From positions 124,001 to 188,000 of the forward strand of contig CP003801.1 in the NCBI GenBank assembly GCA_000299115.1: 64,000 bases of DNA, in the 5' to 3' direction. The translations under genes were made by a program, and so were the position numbers. Each line of letters begins with the position of its first letter. Position 1 is the first letter of the stretch. This document shows, in pieces, positions 16,351-25,073 of the stretch. The DNA comes from an alpha proteobacterium HIMB59. Its GTDB lineage: Bacteria > Pseudomonadota > Alphaproteobacteria > HIMB59. The notes beneath the pieces were generated by a model. The model was not told the origin of the DNA. It saw nothing but the letters and a program-made list of their open reading frames with translations, and made no database searches.

Positions 16351-17799
16351 TCAATGAGATTTTCGACTTCCATGTTTTAAAAATACTGATTTTGCTAATG
16401 TTTTATGATCAATCATTTTCCTGATACCATAAATAGTATCCTTTGCTTTTTTGGATGACTGACTGACATTAACTATCGGGCTCTTCCATGTGGATGGAAG
16501 GAGTTGTTGCTCAAAAGGAGTCACCGTCTCTGGATAATGTAATAAGTTTTTGGGAACGTTTTTATAACTTGGAATATTGTTGATAATAAAATGAGCATCT
16601 GGGTCCTGTTCTTCAGATTGTTTATAAGGGTTGTACATTCTAATTGTATTGATACCTGTTGTCCCTGATTGCATCTGGATTTGGCTGTAATGAATTCCTG
16701 GTTCAAAATCTGTAAAAAGTGCTGCTAGAGGAGGAGCATAATATCTCCAGTCAAGCCATAAATTATAAGCAGCAAAAGAAGCAAGCATCGCTCTCATACG
16801 AAAATTAATCCATCCATGATTTCTTAAGTAAATCATGCAGGCATCAATAAATGGAATACCTGTTTCTCCTTTGATCCATGATTGAAGTTTTTCTTCATCT
16901 TGATCACGAATATCATCATAAAGAGGGATAAAGCTTTTCAGCTCAATACTAGGCTCATCTTCTAATTTTTGAATAAAATGTGATCTCCAATATAATCGTG
17001 AAAGAAAGGCATTGATGGATTTGGCAAAAACTTTATTAGTCGATTGAATCTCAAATCTTTTTTTTTCTGCAAGCTGAAATGCTTGTCGTAGTGAAAGAGT
17101 CCCATGAGCAAAATGAGGGGATAGTCGAGAACAGCTATGCTCGGCCGTAATAGGACTAGACATTTCACTTTGATAGTTCTCTCCCCTACACTCTAAAAAA
17201 GTGTCCAATAAGTCATGAGCTTGATGACTGCCTCCCTTTTGCCTGAAAGGACATGGGGTTTTATCATAAAAATTTACGGGTTTTTCATGTTCATCAAAAT
17301 CTAAAATTTCACTTTGATCGATATATTTTTCTATGTTTATCAGTGGTTTTTTAAAGATTTGCTGTATGGATCCAGCCCAATGATCTCGATTATGATTACC
17401 TCTTTTTACTCCGAAATAAGGATACTCAATCCAATTGACATTTAAGTTGTTGAATAGTGATTTTAGCTTTTTATCTCGCTCAAAAGTCCAATGGATACCT
17501 GTTTCTTGCTCGCTGATTACTTCAGTGAAGCTATATTTTTGATGAAGTGATTGAAATATCTCCGCGGCATCTCCGGAGAGAATATTTAAATGCAGGTTAT
17601 GCTTTGCTAAATCTGTTTTTAATGACTCTACACTTTCCCAAATAAAGTCCCATTGTCTTTGAGACATGTCTTTTTGTAACCAAAGTTCTGGCTCAATAAT
17701 GTAAAGCAAAATTGAAGAAGAATTATCTTTCTTTAATAGAATTTCGTTATCTTGAAATCGAAGATTTTTTTTAAACCAGTGTATTCGATAGGGCATCAA
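16351..17799 (-). CDS. photolyase/cryptochrome-family flavoprotein
   Basis: The 482-residue protein has the N-terminal antenna domain (YRIHWFKKNLRFQDNEILLK) and the C-terminal FAD domain (RLYWRSHFIQKLED, TGIPFIDACMIYLRNHGWIN, RMRAMLASF, DFEPGIHYSQIQMQSGTTG). Photolyases use blue light to split pyrimidine dimers, and photolyase is the likeliest activity. The Q-M-Q-S-G-T-T-G stretch differs from the class I motif, so it may belong to a less-studied clade. The start lies two bases after the stop of the ABC-2 permease gene, so it is probably the third gene of that operon. Confidence 0.85.
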   Translation of the reverse strand: MMPYRIHWFKKNLRFQDNEILLKKDNSSSILLYIIEPELWLQKDMSQRQWDFIWESVESLKTDLAKHNLHLNILSGDAAEIFQSLHQKYSFTEVISEQETGIHWTFERDKKLKSLFNNLNVNWIEYPYFGVKRGNHNRDHWAGSIQQIFKKPLINIEKYIDQSEILDFDEHEKPVNFYDKTPCPFRQKGGSHQAHDLLDTFLECRGENYQSEMSSPITAEHSCSRLSPHFAHGTLSLRQAFQLAEKKRFEIQSTNKVFAKSINAFLSRLYWRSHFIQKLEDEPSIELKSFIPLYDDIRDQDEEKLQSWIKGETGIPFIDACMIYLRNHGWINFRMRAMLASFAAYNLWLDWRYYAPPLAALFTDFEPGIHYSQIQMQSGTTGINTIRMYNPYKQSEEQDPDAHFIINNIPSYKNVPKNLLHYPETVTPFEQQLLPSTWKSPIVNVSQSSKKAKDTIYGIRKMIDHKTLAKSVFLKHGSRKSH

Positions 17800-17800
17800 A

Positions 17801-18562
17801 TTAAAATTTGATTTTGTACCCTTTAGAAAATATGTATGCGATGGCTGATAAATTCATCACACAGAAAATTGTAATCATCGATAAGCTGATCGCGATACTG
17901 ACATCTGCCATATTATAAAAACTCCATCGAAATCCACTAACTAAGTATAAGACTGGGTTAGCTAAAGATACTTTTTGCCAAAATTCTGGAAGCCAAGCGA
18001 TAGAGTAAAGAGAACCTCCCAAGAAAACCATGGGGGTAATGATGATAGTAGGAATTAGAGATAATTGCTCCCAATTAGAAGATACCACTCCGATCAAAAA
18101 ACCAAGTAAACTAAAAGTCAGTGCTGTTAAAACAAGCATCAAGATCATTACCAAAGGATGAGCAATAGAGATTTCCACAAAAACACTTGCGGTGCCCAAA
18201 ATTAAAACACCCAAAATGATAGATTTCGATGTGGCAGCGCCCACAAACCCCATCACAATTTCCCAAGAAGATAAGGGAGCGGCATAAATTTCATTAATCG
18301 TGCCTAGAAACTTAGGGAAGAATATTCCAGAGGCAGCGTTTGATAAACTCTGAGTTAAAAGCACCAACATCATCAGACCTGGAACAATAAAAGATCCATA
18401 ACTCACATCCTCGATTAAAGGAATTCGAGAACCAATAGCAGAGCCAAAAACCACGAAATATAAGGATGTTGAGATAACCGGGGAGAGAATACTTTGAATA
18501 ATCGTACGTCTCATTCTGTCCATTTCATGAAGATATATTGCTTTTACGCCAATCCAGTTCAT
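17801..18562 (-). CDS. ABC-2-type exporter permease
   Basis: The 253-residue membrane protein has six hydrophobic segments and the ABC-2 signature region (LGTINEIYAAPLSSWEIVMG). It resembles YadH/NodJ-type permeases. It overlaps the upstream ATPase gene by four bases, forming an exporter pair. Substrates of such pairs vary (lipids, drugs, polysaccharide) and none can be read here. Confidence 0.88.
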   Translation of the reverse strand: MNWIGVKAIYLHEMDRMRRTIIQSILSPVISTSLYFVVFGSAIGSRIPLIEDVSYGSFIVPGLMMLVLLTQSLSNAASGIFFPKFLGTINEIYAAPLSSWEIVMGFVGAATSKSIILGVLILGTASVFVEISIAHPLVMILMLVLTALTFSLLGFLIGVVSSNWEQLSLIPTIIITPMVFLGGSLYSIAWLPEFWQKVSLANPVLYLVSGFRWSFYNMADVSIAISLSMITIFCVMNLSAIAYIFSKGYKIKF

Positions 18563-19491
18563 GCGCTCTCCTTTAATAATTGTTCAAATATATTCTCTAA
18601 TGAGGTCTGAGCTGACTTTAGGTCTTTGAGCTTCAGACCTGAGTTTTTGACTTCTTGAAGTAAGGCGGTGATCCCAGTTGACTCAGCTTGAGAGTTATAC
18701 GTAAAGCATAAAGCTTGTCCCTCATTAGTAATTGTCAGGTTGTATTCTTTTAAGGAGTCTGGAATAGCTTCAACTTTTTCTTGTAGTTCGATGGTTAATA
18801 GTTTTTGTCCCATCTTTTGCATCAGGTCATCTTTATTCTCAGTTAGAATTATTTCACCGTGGTTGATCACAGATACTCGATCAGCGATGGCTTCCGCCTC
18901 TTCAATATAGTGCGTTGTAAGAATAATGGTCACGCCCTTTTCTTGTAATTGCTTCACCACTCTCCACATATCTCTTCGCAGATTAATATCAACGCCCGCT
19001 GTGGGTTCATCTAAAAACAAGATTTGTGGTTCATGGCTAAGTGCCTTTGCAATTAATGCGCGTCGCTTCATCCCACCAGAAAGTTCACGCAGTCGATTAT
19101 CTTTTTTATCCCAAAGACTCAAATCTTTTAAAATTTTTTCAATAACTTCAGGGTTTGCTCTTTTTCCATACAGACCTCTGGTATAAGAAACATTTTGAAA
19201 AACTTTTTCAAAAGCCTCAAGTTGTAATTCTTGAGGGACCAGTCCGATCATCGAACGAGTTTTTCGAAAATCTTTAATAACATCGAATCCATCAACACTG
19301 ATATTTCCTGATGTTGGTACCACTACGCCACAAATAGCGTTTATGAGAGTTGTCTTCCCTGCGCCGTTGGGGCCAAGAAGAGCTAGGATTTCACCTCGTT
19401 TAATTTCAAGATTAACCCCTTTAAGGGCTTCAAATTTACCTGCATAGGTTTTTCGAACATTATCAATTTTAATTAGAGTGTCGGATGTCAT
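18559..19491 (-). CDS. ABC-2 exporter ATP-binding subunit
   Basis: The 310-residue ATPase has Walker A LLGPNGAGKTTLIN, a Q-loop in GLVPQELQLE, signature LRELSGGMKRRALIAKAL, Walker B QILFLDEPTAGVD and switch His in LTTHYIEEAE. A C-terminal extension of about 80 residues is typical of the CcmA/YadG group. It drives the permease encoded immediately downstream (4-base overlap) and is followed in turn by the photolyase gene. It is the first gene of the probable three-gene operon. Confidence 0.92.
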   Translation of the reverse strand: MTSDTLIKIDNVRKTYAGKFEALKGVNLEIKRGEILALLGPNGAGKTTLINAICGVVVPTSGNISVDGFDVIKDFRKTRSMIGLVPQELQLEAFEKVFQNVSYTRGLYGKRANPEVIEKILKDLSLWDKKDNRLRELSGGMKRRALIAKALSHEPQILFLDEPTAGVDINLRRDMWRVVKQLQEKGVTIILTTHYIEEAEAIADRVSVINHGEIILTENKDDLMQKMGQKLLTIELQEKVEAIPDSLKEYNLTITNEGQALCFTYNSQAESTGITALLQEVKNSGLKLKDLKSAQTSLENIFEQLLKESA

Positions 19492-19539
19492 AGGCTAGAT
19501 GAGGTAACTTATATTATAAGACACAAAGGGCAATATGCT

Positions 19540-20439
19540 TTAAGACGTCGACTTGGCTATTTTGGCCGATTTACCTCGTTCGATCAAATACGTACTAATC
19601 ATCACCGCTATCAAAGCCACAATAATTTTATAGGTAATCTGTTCTCCTAAGAATAGGTAGCCAAAAATCAGACCAAAAATCGGGATGATGTAAGCCACTT
19701 GGGACTGAAAAACAAGGCCATTATGCTTTAAAAGATAAAAACGCAATAACCATGCAATTGCGGTAGCTACGATTCCTAAGTAAATAAGAGATATAGTTGG
19801 GATCAAGGCAGGGCGCATCTCTGTTGGATTTTCTAAGATGAAAAGGAACGGCAATAGAACCATGACTCCCCATACAAGACAGCTAGAAGTAAGCGTCTCA
19901 TTTTTGACATGTTTTAATCGAAGAGTGAATAGTCCTCCTAAGGTATAGCAAAATGGGCCCAAGATGATGATCAAAGCATAAAGAAAGTTTGATTGATTAA
20001 TCAAAATATCATCAGAGAATAAATAGACGATCCCCAAAAATCCAATCAACACCCCTAATAATTTTGAGGGATTAATTTTTTCATCTTGAATAAATAGCTG
20101 TCCTAAAATAGTGGCATAGATCGGAGCTGTGGACATCAAGATAGCACCGAGGTTGCTTTGAACTTTGACCATTCCAAAAGAGATAAAGAAAAAAGGCAGA
20201 ACGAGATTAACCGTACCAATGGAAAAATACCAAAACCAGTGCTCACCAAATGGATCAATCTTAATTCCTTTAATCCAGCAATAGAAAACTAAAATCAATG
20301 CCGCAAAAAATATTCGACCAAACGCAATAGTCATCGGGGTAAAAGAGTCAGAGGCAATTTTAATATTAAAAAATGCACTTCCCCAAATCGCAGCTAGTGC
20401 TATGAGTAAAAGAAAGTCTTTAAGAGAGGCTTTGTGCAT
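19540..20439 (-). CDS. EamA/DMT-family transporter
   Basis: The 299-residue protein has ten predicted membrane segments in two EamA repeats. Conserved pieces include AAIWGSAFFNIKIA near the start and VFQSQVAYIIPIFGLIFGY in the second half. DMT proteins export amino acids or other metabolites. The start overlaps the last base of the AlaX stop, so it is cotranscribed with the tRNA-editing gene. The substrate is unknown. Confidence 0.88.
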   Translation of the reverse strand: MHKASLKDFLLLIALAAIWGSAFFNIKIASDSFTPMTIAFGRIFFAALILVFYCWIKGIKIDPFGEHWFWYFSIGTVNLVLPFFFISFGMVKVQSNLGAILMSTAPIYATILGQLFIQDEKINPSKLLGVLIGFLGIVYLFSDDILINQSNFLYALIIILGPFCYTLGGLFTLRLKHVKNETLTSSCLVWGVMVLLPFLFILENPTEMRPALIPTISLIYLGIVATAIAWLLRFYLLKHNGLVFQSQVAYIIPIFGLIFGYLFLGEQITYKIIVALIAVMISTYLIERGKSAKIAKSTS

Positions 20440-21122
20440 TAATCAAGGGTAAACTGAACACGTTTATTCATTTTCCCTTTACTCTCATATTTTAAAAACT
20501 TGAACTCTCCAATCTCTTTAGTGTTGGCTACATGGGTTCCCCCACAAGGTTGAAGATCAATGGTTCCTATTTTCACCAATCGGATTTGACCGTTGGTTCG
20601 AGGAGGCTGAACAGAAAGAGTGCGAACTAGTTCAGGCTGTTGATCAAGCTCCTCGCTGGTAATCCACTGATACGAAATCGGATGTGCTTGTTGGATAAAC
20701 TCATTGATGATTTGATTAAGGGTCTCAAATTCAAAAGACTCCTCTCCCAAGTCAAAATCAATTCGACTTTTCTCCAAGCCAATCGAACCCCCGGTGACAT
20801 AATAGGGAAGAGCTGCGCATAATAAGTGCATGGTCGTATGCATCCGCATTAAACGAAAACGGTGGTCCCAATCAATACTGCCTTGAATATCACCAGAAGC
20901 GTCTTCAATAGCACTTTCTAGAACATGAGCGATCCCTTTTTCATGCTTAATCGTGTTGATTACATTGATTTTTTGGCCGTTAACTTCCACAACCCCTTTA
21001 TCTCCAGGTTGTCCTCCGCTTTGAGCATAAAAGCAGCTATCCGCCGTGATAATTTTTTCTTCCTCCACTGCCACAATCGGAGCCTGGAATTCTTTAATAT
21101 AGCTATCGTTTAAATAAATCAT
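20439..21122 (-). CDS. AlaX-type alanyl-tRNA editing protein
   Basis: The 227-residue protein is a stand-alone editing domain related to the AlaRS C-terminal half. Zinc-binding HxxxH is in RMHTTMHLLCAALP and the second metal motif in LQPCGGTHVANTKEIG. The N-terminal FYAQSGGQPGDKG loop is typical. It removes Ser or Gly from mischarged tRNA-Ala. The start overlaps the stop of the small membrane gene (ATGA) and the stop overlaps the EamA start, so all are coupled. Confidence 0.93.
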   Translation of the reverse strand: MIYLNDSYIKEFQAPIVAVEEEKIITADSCFYAQSGGQPGDKGVVEVNGQKINVINTIKHEKGIAHVLESAIEDASGDIQGSIDWDHRFRLMRMHTTMHLLCAALPYYVTGGSIGLEKSRIDFDLGEESFEFETLNQIINEFIQQAHPISYQWITSEELDQQPELVRTLSVQPPRTNGQIRLVKIGTIDLQPCGGTHVANTKEIGEFKFLKYESKGKMNKRVQFTLD

Positions 21123-21295
21123 TTTTTACTCTCTTCTATTTTGTACTCGACGCATGCCTCAATTCCCCCTTGGGAATTACTTTCCATTTTACACTCTTCA
21201 TAGATGCCATAATACTCAAAAGTAGAGGCCACATAGAGCGCTAAACCCATGATGGTAAAAACGGTAATGGCGTAGATGATTTGTTTTGCTTTCAT
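21119..21295 (-). CDS. small single-pass membrane protein (58 residues)
   Basis: This short gene fits exactly between two larger ones: its ATG overlaps the helicase stop by one base (TAATG) and its TGA overlaps the AlaX start by four bases (ATGA). The product has a basic start (MKAKQIIYAITVF), one membrane segment up to about residue 24, and an acidic outer region with two cysteines (C35 and C48), which could form a disulfide if exported. Tight coupling on both sides is the main evidence that it is translated. I do not recognise a family. Confidence 0.7.
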   Translation of the reverse strand: MKAKQIIYAITVFTIMGLALYVASTFEYYGIYEECKMESNSQGGIEACVEYKIEESKK

Positions 21296-22596
21296 TAGAT
21301 TAATCGGTCCTGAAATCCTATCAGTTGTTTGTTGACGATCACATCAGATTTTTTTAAAGGGCGAAGTAACTCAATTCCCTCTAAGCTGATGCATCGACTC
21401 AAGGCCACATAGAGTTGCCCTGGAGCAAAAGAACCCTGGCTCATATCGATAATCACTTTTTCAAATGTCTGGCCTTGGCTTTTATGAATCGTAATCGCCC
21501 AGGCAAGTCTCATGGGATACTGCTTAAAGGAGCCCGTCACATTTTCTAATACTTCTTGTTGATCATCATCGTAGGAATATTGAATTCGATCCCACTTCTC
21601 TTTTTTGACCTCATAGATTTTATGATTAATTTTGACCTTGATCTTTTTTTCAGCAATATCATGAATGGTTCCAATCGAACCATTCACCCATCGTTTCTCA
21701 GGGTCATTCTTGATCATAATAACTTGGGCACCCTTTTTGAGTTTAAGCACTTCATCGGTAGGGAAAAGTTCTTTGTAAAACTGTCCGGTGGCTTGAGCTC
21801 GATAAGAGAACTCTTCGCTACTTAATTGTTTGAGATAATTTTGATTAATGCCACTGGCACGAGCATTGGTGGTCGTCAAAATAATCTTCCCCTCATCCAT
21901 TTCAAAGTTTTCTACTAAGGAGTCATTGAGATTATCAATTTGAGAATTGGTAATCGAACCATCACGAACAGCATTCAATAGATAGATGAAATGATCATCG
22001 GTTTGACGATAAATGCTTTGTAATTCAAGGGTTTTAAATTGGGCGTCCTGGAAGATATTCGAATGAAAGAAAAACTGACCATTGGGATAAATGCGCTCCA
22101 ATAAACTCGACTCATCCATATTGACTACTGGGGGTAATTGGAAGAGATCTCCAAAGACGATGACTTGAACCCCTCCAAAGGGTTGGGTTAATTTTTTGCG
22201 ATGAACACGAAGCGAGTAATCAATAGCATCGAAGACATCGGCTCGGACCATGGATATCTCATCAATAATAAGTGTTTCTAAATTTTGAAGTAATTCTACC
22301 TGTCTTACTTTTTTAATATGACGAGTTTGGATGACCTTGGGAGGAAATCCAAAGAAAGAATGAATGGTCTGTCCCTTTACACGAATAGCGGCTACTCCAG
22401 TTGGAGCTAGAACAGCTGTATTTTTTTGAGTGACTGAACGAAAATAAGCAAGAAGGGTAGACTTACCACTTCCAGCTTTTCCGGTAATATAAAAATGATC
22501 TTTGGTATTTTCTAATTGTTCAACAATCGACTCGAACTCTTCACTAAGAACAAAGTCATCTGGTAAAAGACTATTATAATTTTTTTTATAACCCAT
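21295..22596 (-). CDS. PIF1/RecD-like superfamily 1 DNA helicase
   Basis: The 433-residue protein has Walker A ITGKAGSGKSTLL, motif Ia AVLAPTGVAAIRV, Walker B LIIDEISMVRADVFD, VIVFGDLFQLPPV (motif III), and C-terminal RLAWAITIHKSQGQT plus LYVALSRC (motifs V/VI). These are characteristic of PIF1-like 5'-3' helicases in bacteria, often involved in resolving structured DNA. It overlaps the pncC (CinA) gene upstream by 11 bases and the small membrane gene downstream by one. Confidence 0.9.
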   Translation of the reverse strand: MGYKKNYNSLLPDDFVLSEEFESIVEQLENTKDHFYITGKAGSGKSTLLAYFRSVTQKNTAVLAPTGVAAIRVKGQTIHSFFGFPPKVIQTRHIKKVRQVELLQNLETLIIDEISMVRADVFDAIDYSLRVHRKKLTQPFGGVQVIVFGDLFQLPPVVNMDESSLLERIYPNGQFFFHSNIFQDAQFKTLELQSIYRQTDDHFIYLLNAVRDGSITNSQIDNLNDSLVENFEMDEGKIILTTTNARASGINQNYLKQLSSEEFSYRAQATGQFYKELFPTDEVLKLKKGAQVIMIKNDPEKRWVNGSIGTIHDIAEKKIKVKINHKIYEVKKEKWDRIQYSYDDDQQEVLENVTGSFKQYPMRLAWAITIHKSQGQTFEKVIIDMSQGSFAPGQLYVALSRCISLEGIELLRPLKKSDVIVNKQLIGFQDRLI

Positions 22597-23074
22597 CGGT
22601 GATCTCTTTAATCATTTCAAAACATTCTTTAACGGTTCCTTTTTGGATTTGTAGTCGCGAGAGCTTTGATGAGAACTGCAATTTTTTGATATAAATTGTT
22701 TTTTGATAACACACCCCTGCATACACCAAACCTACAGGCTTTGTTTTGGTGCCTCCACCAGGTCCTGCCACTCCAGTCGTAGCAAGGGTCAGTTGGCATT
22801 TTGAACTTTTAGCTAAATTAAAACACATCTGAGCACAGACTTGACGACTCACCGCTCCATTTCGACGAAGCGTCTCAGAGCTGACTTTTAATAACTTGTT
22901 TTTTGCTTCATTGGAATAGGTAATCACTCCATTTTGATAGATAGCCGAAACCCCAGGATAAGATGTAAAGGCTGCAGCCAGCAAACCTCCAGTGCAAGAC
23001 TCTGCCGTAGCAACAGTGATGTTATTTTCAATTAGATATTGGATGATGCGGGATTCGAATTTCATTAGATACAT
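22586..23074 (-). CDS. pncC: CinA C-terminal-type nicotinamide-nucleotide amidohydrolase
   Basis: The short CinA form converts NMN to nicotinate mononucleotide for NAD recycling. Motifs are VATAESCTGGLLAA, SNEAKNKLL, and TTGVAGPGGGTKTKPVGLVY. I chose the ATG at 23074 (162 residues): a TATAAT at 23086-23081 ends exactly six bases before it, which would make the mRNA leaderless there. The ATG at 23065 (MKFESR) is an alternative, and an ATG at 23104 would lie upstream of that box. It overlaps the helicase gene by 11 bases. Confidence 0.88.
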   Translation of the reverse strand: MYLMKFESRIIQYLIENNITVATAESCTGGLLAAAFTSYPGVSAIYQNGVITYSNEAKNKLLKVSSETLRRNGAVSRQVCAQMCFNLAKSSKCQLTLATTGVAGPGGGTKTKPVGLVYAGVCYQKTIYIKKLQFSSKLSRLQIQKGTVKECFEMIKEITDGL

Positions 23075-23246
23075 ATACTTATTATATGCCCTGTGAAATA
23101 ACAACGGGTCATTATCTATCTATAATTTGCATATGAATCACGTATTATCGCGATATTTTTTGAGTATATTTTAAAAATATATGCGTCTATTGCATATTAA
23201 GAAGAAATCAATAACCTAAAGATAATATTTATAGGAGGTATTTAAG

Positions 23247-23324
23247 ATGTTAATGGGCGGTTATTATCCTTTTATCATTATGGCCATTTGGTTAGTGATC
23301 GGCATTGCCGGAGCTCGAATGTAG
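23247..23324 (+). CDS. possible 25-residue hydrophobic membrane microprotein
   Basis: In the roughly 330-base gap between the pncC and acyl-CoA synthetase genes, a perfect Shine-Dalgarno AGGAGG (23233-23238) stands eight bases before an ATG. That ATG opens a 25-codon frame ending at TAG 23322-23324. The product (MLMGGYYPFIIMAIWLVIGI plus AGARM) is one membrane helix with a lone Arg near the end. Few genes here have such a strong ribosome site, which argues for real translation. It resembles in size the small subunits of respiratory oxidases, but I see no sequence match. The function is unknown. Confidence 0.5.
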   Translation: MLMGGYYPFIIMAIWLVIGIAGARM

Positions 23325-23336
23325 CAAAATTCAGAT

Positions 23337-23409
23337 TAGAGGGTAGGTCCTCCTTGACTATCCTCTACATCCTTCTTTAGAGGGTAGTTATCCTTACAAT
23401 CTACCCTCT
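23337..23409. repeat. two related hairpins, possible terminators
   Basis: TAGAGGGTAG (23337-23346) pairs with CTATCCTCTA (23358-23367) with one G-U. AGAGGGTAG (23379-23387) pairs perfectly with CTACCCTCT (23401-23409). The two left arms are the same sequence, so arm 1 can also pair with arm 4. They lie between the microORF and the convergent acyl-CoA synthetase stop and probably end transcription in one or both directions, though no long T run follows. Confidence 0.5.
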
Positions 23410-25064
23410 CACTTATTTAATAAATTTTTAGCTTTCTCTCGTAAGATATATTTCTGGATCTTTCCAGTCGAAGTTCTGGGAATACTTTCAAAAAAATAAT
23501 ATTTAGGAATTTTAAAAGAAGCTAAATGACTAGCACACCATTGCTTCGCTGAGTCTTCCTGCCATTGCGATTGATCTTTAACTTCAATAAAGGCACAAGG
23601 TACCTCTCCCCATTTTTCATCAGGAACAGCGATAACCGCTGCGGCACTTACAACTTCATTTTTTAAAAGAGCTTCTTCTATTTCAATAGAGGATATATTC
23701 TCACCACCAGAGATAATGATATCTTTGGAGCGATCTTTTAATTGAAGATATCCGTCAGGATACATTACCGCTAAGTCACCTGAATGAAACCATCCACCAG
23801 CAAATGCTTTGTCGTTGGCTGGTTTGTTTTTCAAATATCCCTTCATAACAATATTTCCTTGAAACATGACCTCTCCTATCGTTTGACCATCTGCAGGAAC
23901 AGGTTTAAGAGTATCAGGATCAAGTACTTGTAGATGTTCCAAAGGAAGATAACGAACCCCTTGGCGTGCTTTGAGTGAAGCTTGAGAGGTCATATCTAAA
24001 TCATCCCAATCACGATTCCATTCATTGATAACTGCTGGTCCATAAGTCTCTGTTAATCCATAAAGGTGAGTAACCAAGAACCCTGCCTCTGACATTTGTT
24101 TTAAAACATTCTCTGGTGGTGGAGCGGCGGCTGTGAAAAATTGTACTTGATGCTCTGGTTGATAGTCTTGTTGGTTTTCCATGGAGAGAATGATGGACAT
24201 AACGATAGGAGCACCACATAAATGGCTAACTTTATGGTCTTTTATACTTTTCCAAATAGGCTCCGCCCGTACTTGTCTGAGACAAACATGAGTTCCAATG
24301 ATTGCTGATAGGGTCCATGGAAAACACCAACCATTACAATGAAACATAGGAAGGGTCCAAAGGTAAACGGAGTGTTTAGGCATGGAAGCAACAAGGGCAT
24401 TTCCCTGAGCTAACAAATAAGCTCCACGATGATGAGAGACGACGCCTTTGGGGTCACCTGTCGTTCCTGATGTGTATCCTACAGAAATAGCATCCCATTC
24501 ATTTTCTGGCATCAGCCATTGATAATCTGGATCTCCTACTTCAATAAAATTTTCATAATCAATGATCTTATGAGAACTTAAATTTGTGTCTTTAGATAAG
24601 TCTTTAGTGTCTAATTGCTTATCTTGGTAGCAAACCAGTAATGGATTGACTTTACATAATTCTAAAACTTCTTTGATGACCAAAGATAATTCTTGATCAA
24701 ATAATAAAATTTGTGAGTCAGCGTGATCTAATTGAAATGCAATGGTTGCTGGATCCAATCTTGTATTGATGGCATGGATAACCGCACCGCACATAGGGAT
24801 ACCATAATGAGCCTCCAGCATGGGTGGAGTATTCATCAAAAGAGTCGATACAGTGCTCCCTCTTGTCATTCCTTGTTTTGAAAGGGCTGAAGCTAATTGT
24901 TTGGAGCGGGTATAAAATTCACGATACGTAAATCGCTGAGATCCATGAATGATCGCCACAAAATCAGGAAACACATCAGAAGCTCGCTCTAAAAAAGAAA
25001 GAGGGGTGAGGGGCTGGTAGTTGGCGGGATTAGGGTCGAGGTTTTGATTGTAGGGGTTGACCAT
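23409..25064 (-). CDS. AMP-dependent acyl-CoA synthetase
   Basis: The 551-residue enzyme forms an acyl-AMP and then an acyl-CoA. The phosphate loop is VGYTSGTTGDPKGVV near residue 200, followed by LYGLTETYGP, GWFHSGDLAVMYPDGYLQLK, RSKDIIISGGENISS and the catalytic Lys in RTSTGKIQKYILR. The N-terminus (NPANYQPLTPLSFLERASDV) is typical of the plant-AAE-like medium-chain group. It is the last gene of an OsmC-hydratase-synthetase operon (9 bases after the hydratase). It could act on methylmercaptopropionate like DmdB, but the N-terminus looks unlike that type as I recall it. Confidence 0.9.
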   Translation of the reverse strand: MVNPYNQNLDPNPANYQPLTPLSFLERASDVFPDFVAIIHGSQRFTYREFYTRSKQLASALSKQGMTRGSTVSTLLMNTPPMLEAHYGIPMCGAVIHAINTRLDPATIAFQLDHADSQILLFDQELSLVIKEVLELCKVNPLLVCYQDKQLDTKDLSKDTNLSSHKIIDYENFIEVGDPDYQWLMPENEWDAISVGYTSGTTGDPKGVVSHHRGAYLLAQGNALVASMPKHSVYLWTLPMFHCNGWCFPWTLSAIIGTHVCLRQVRAEPIWKSIKDHKVSHLCGAPIVMSIILSMENQQDYQPEHQVQFFTAAAPPPENVLKQMSEAGFLVTHLYGLTETYGPAVINEWNRDWDDLDMTSQASLKARQGVRYLPLEHLQVLDPDTLKPVPADGQTIGEVMFQGNIVMKGYLKNKPANDKAFAGGWFHSGDLAVMYPDGYLQLKDRSKDIIISGGENISSIEIEEALLKNEVVSAAAVIAVPDEKWGEVPCAFIEVKDQSQWQEDSAKQWCASHLASFKIPKYYFFESIPRTSTGKIQKYILREKAKNLLNK

Positions 25065-25073
25065 TAATGAAGA

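Noticed and set aside
23166-23180. ATATTTTAAAAATAT palindrome upstream of the microORF
   Set aside because: Made only of A and T in a very AT-rich gap, so expected by chance; not reported as a site.
23409-25064. Naming the acyl-CoA synthetase DmdB
   Set aside because: Its N-terminal region matches the AAE-like medium-chain group rather than the DmdB type I recall, and no dmdC is nearby.
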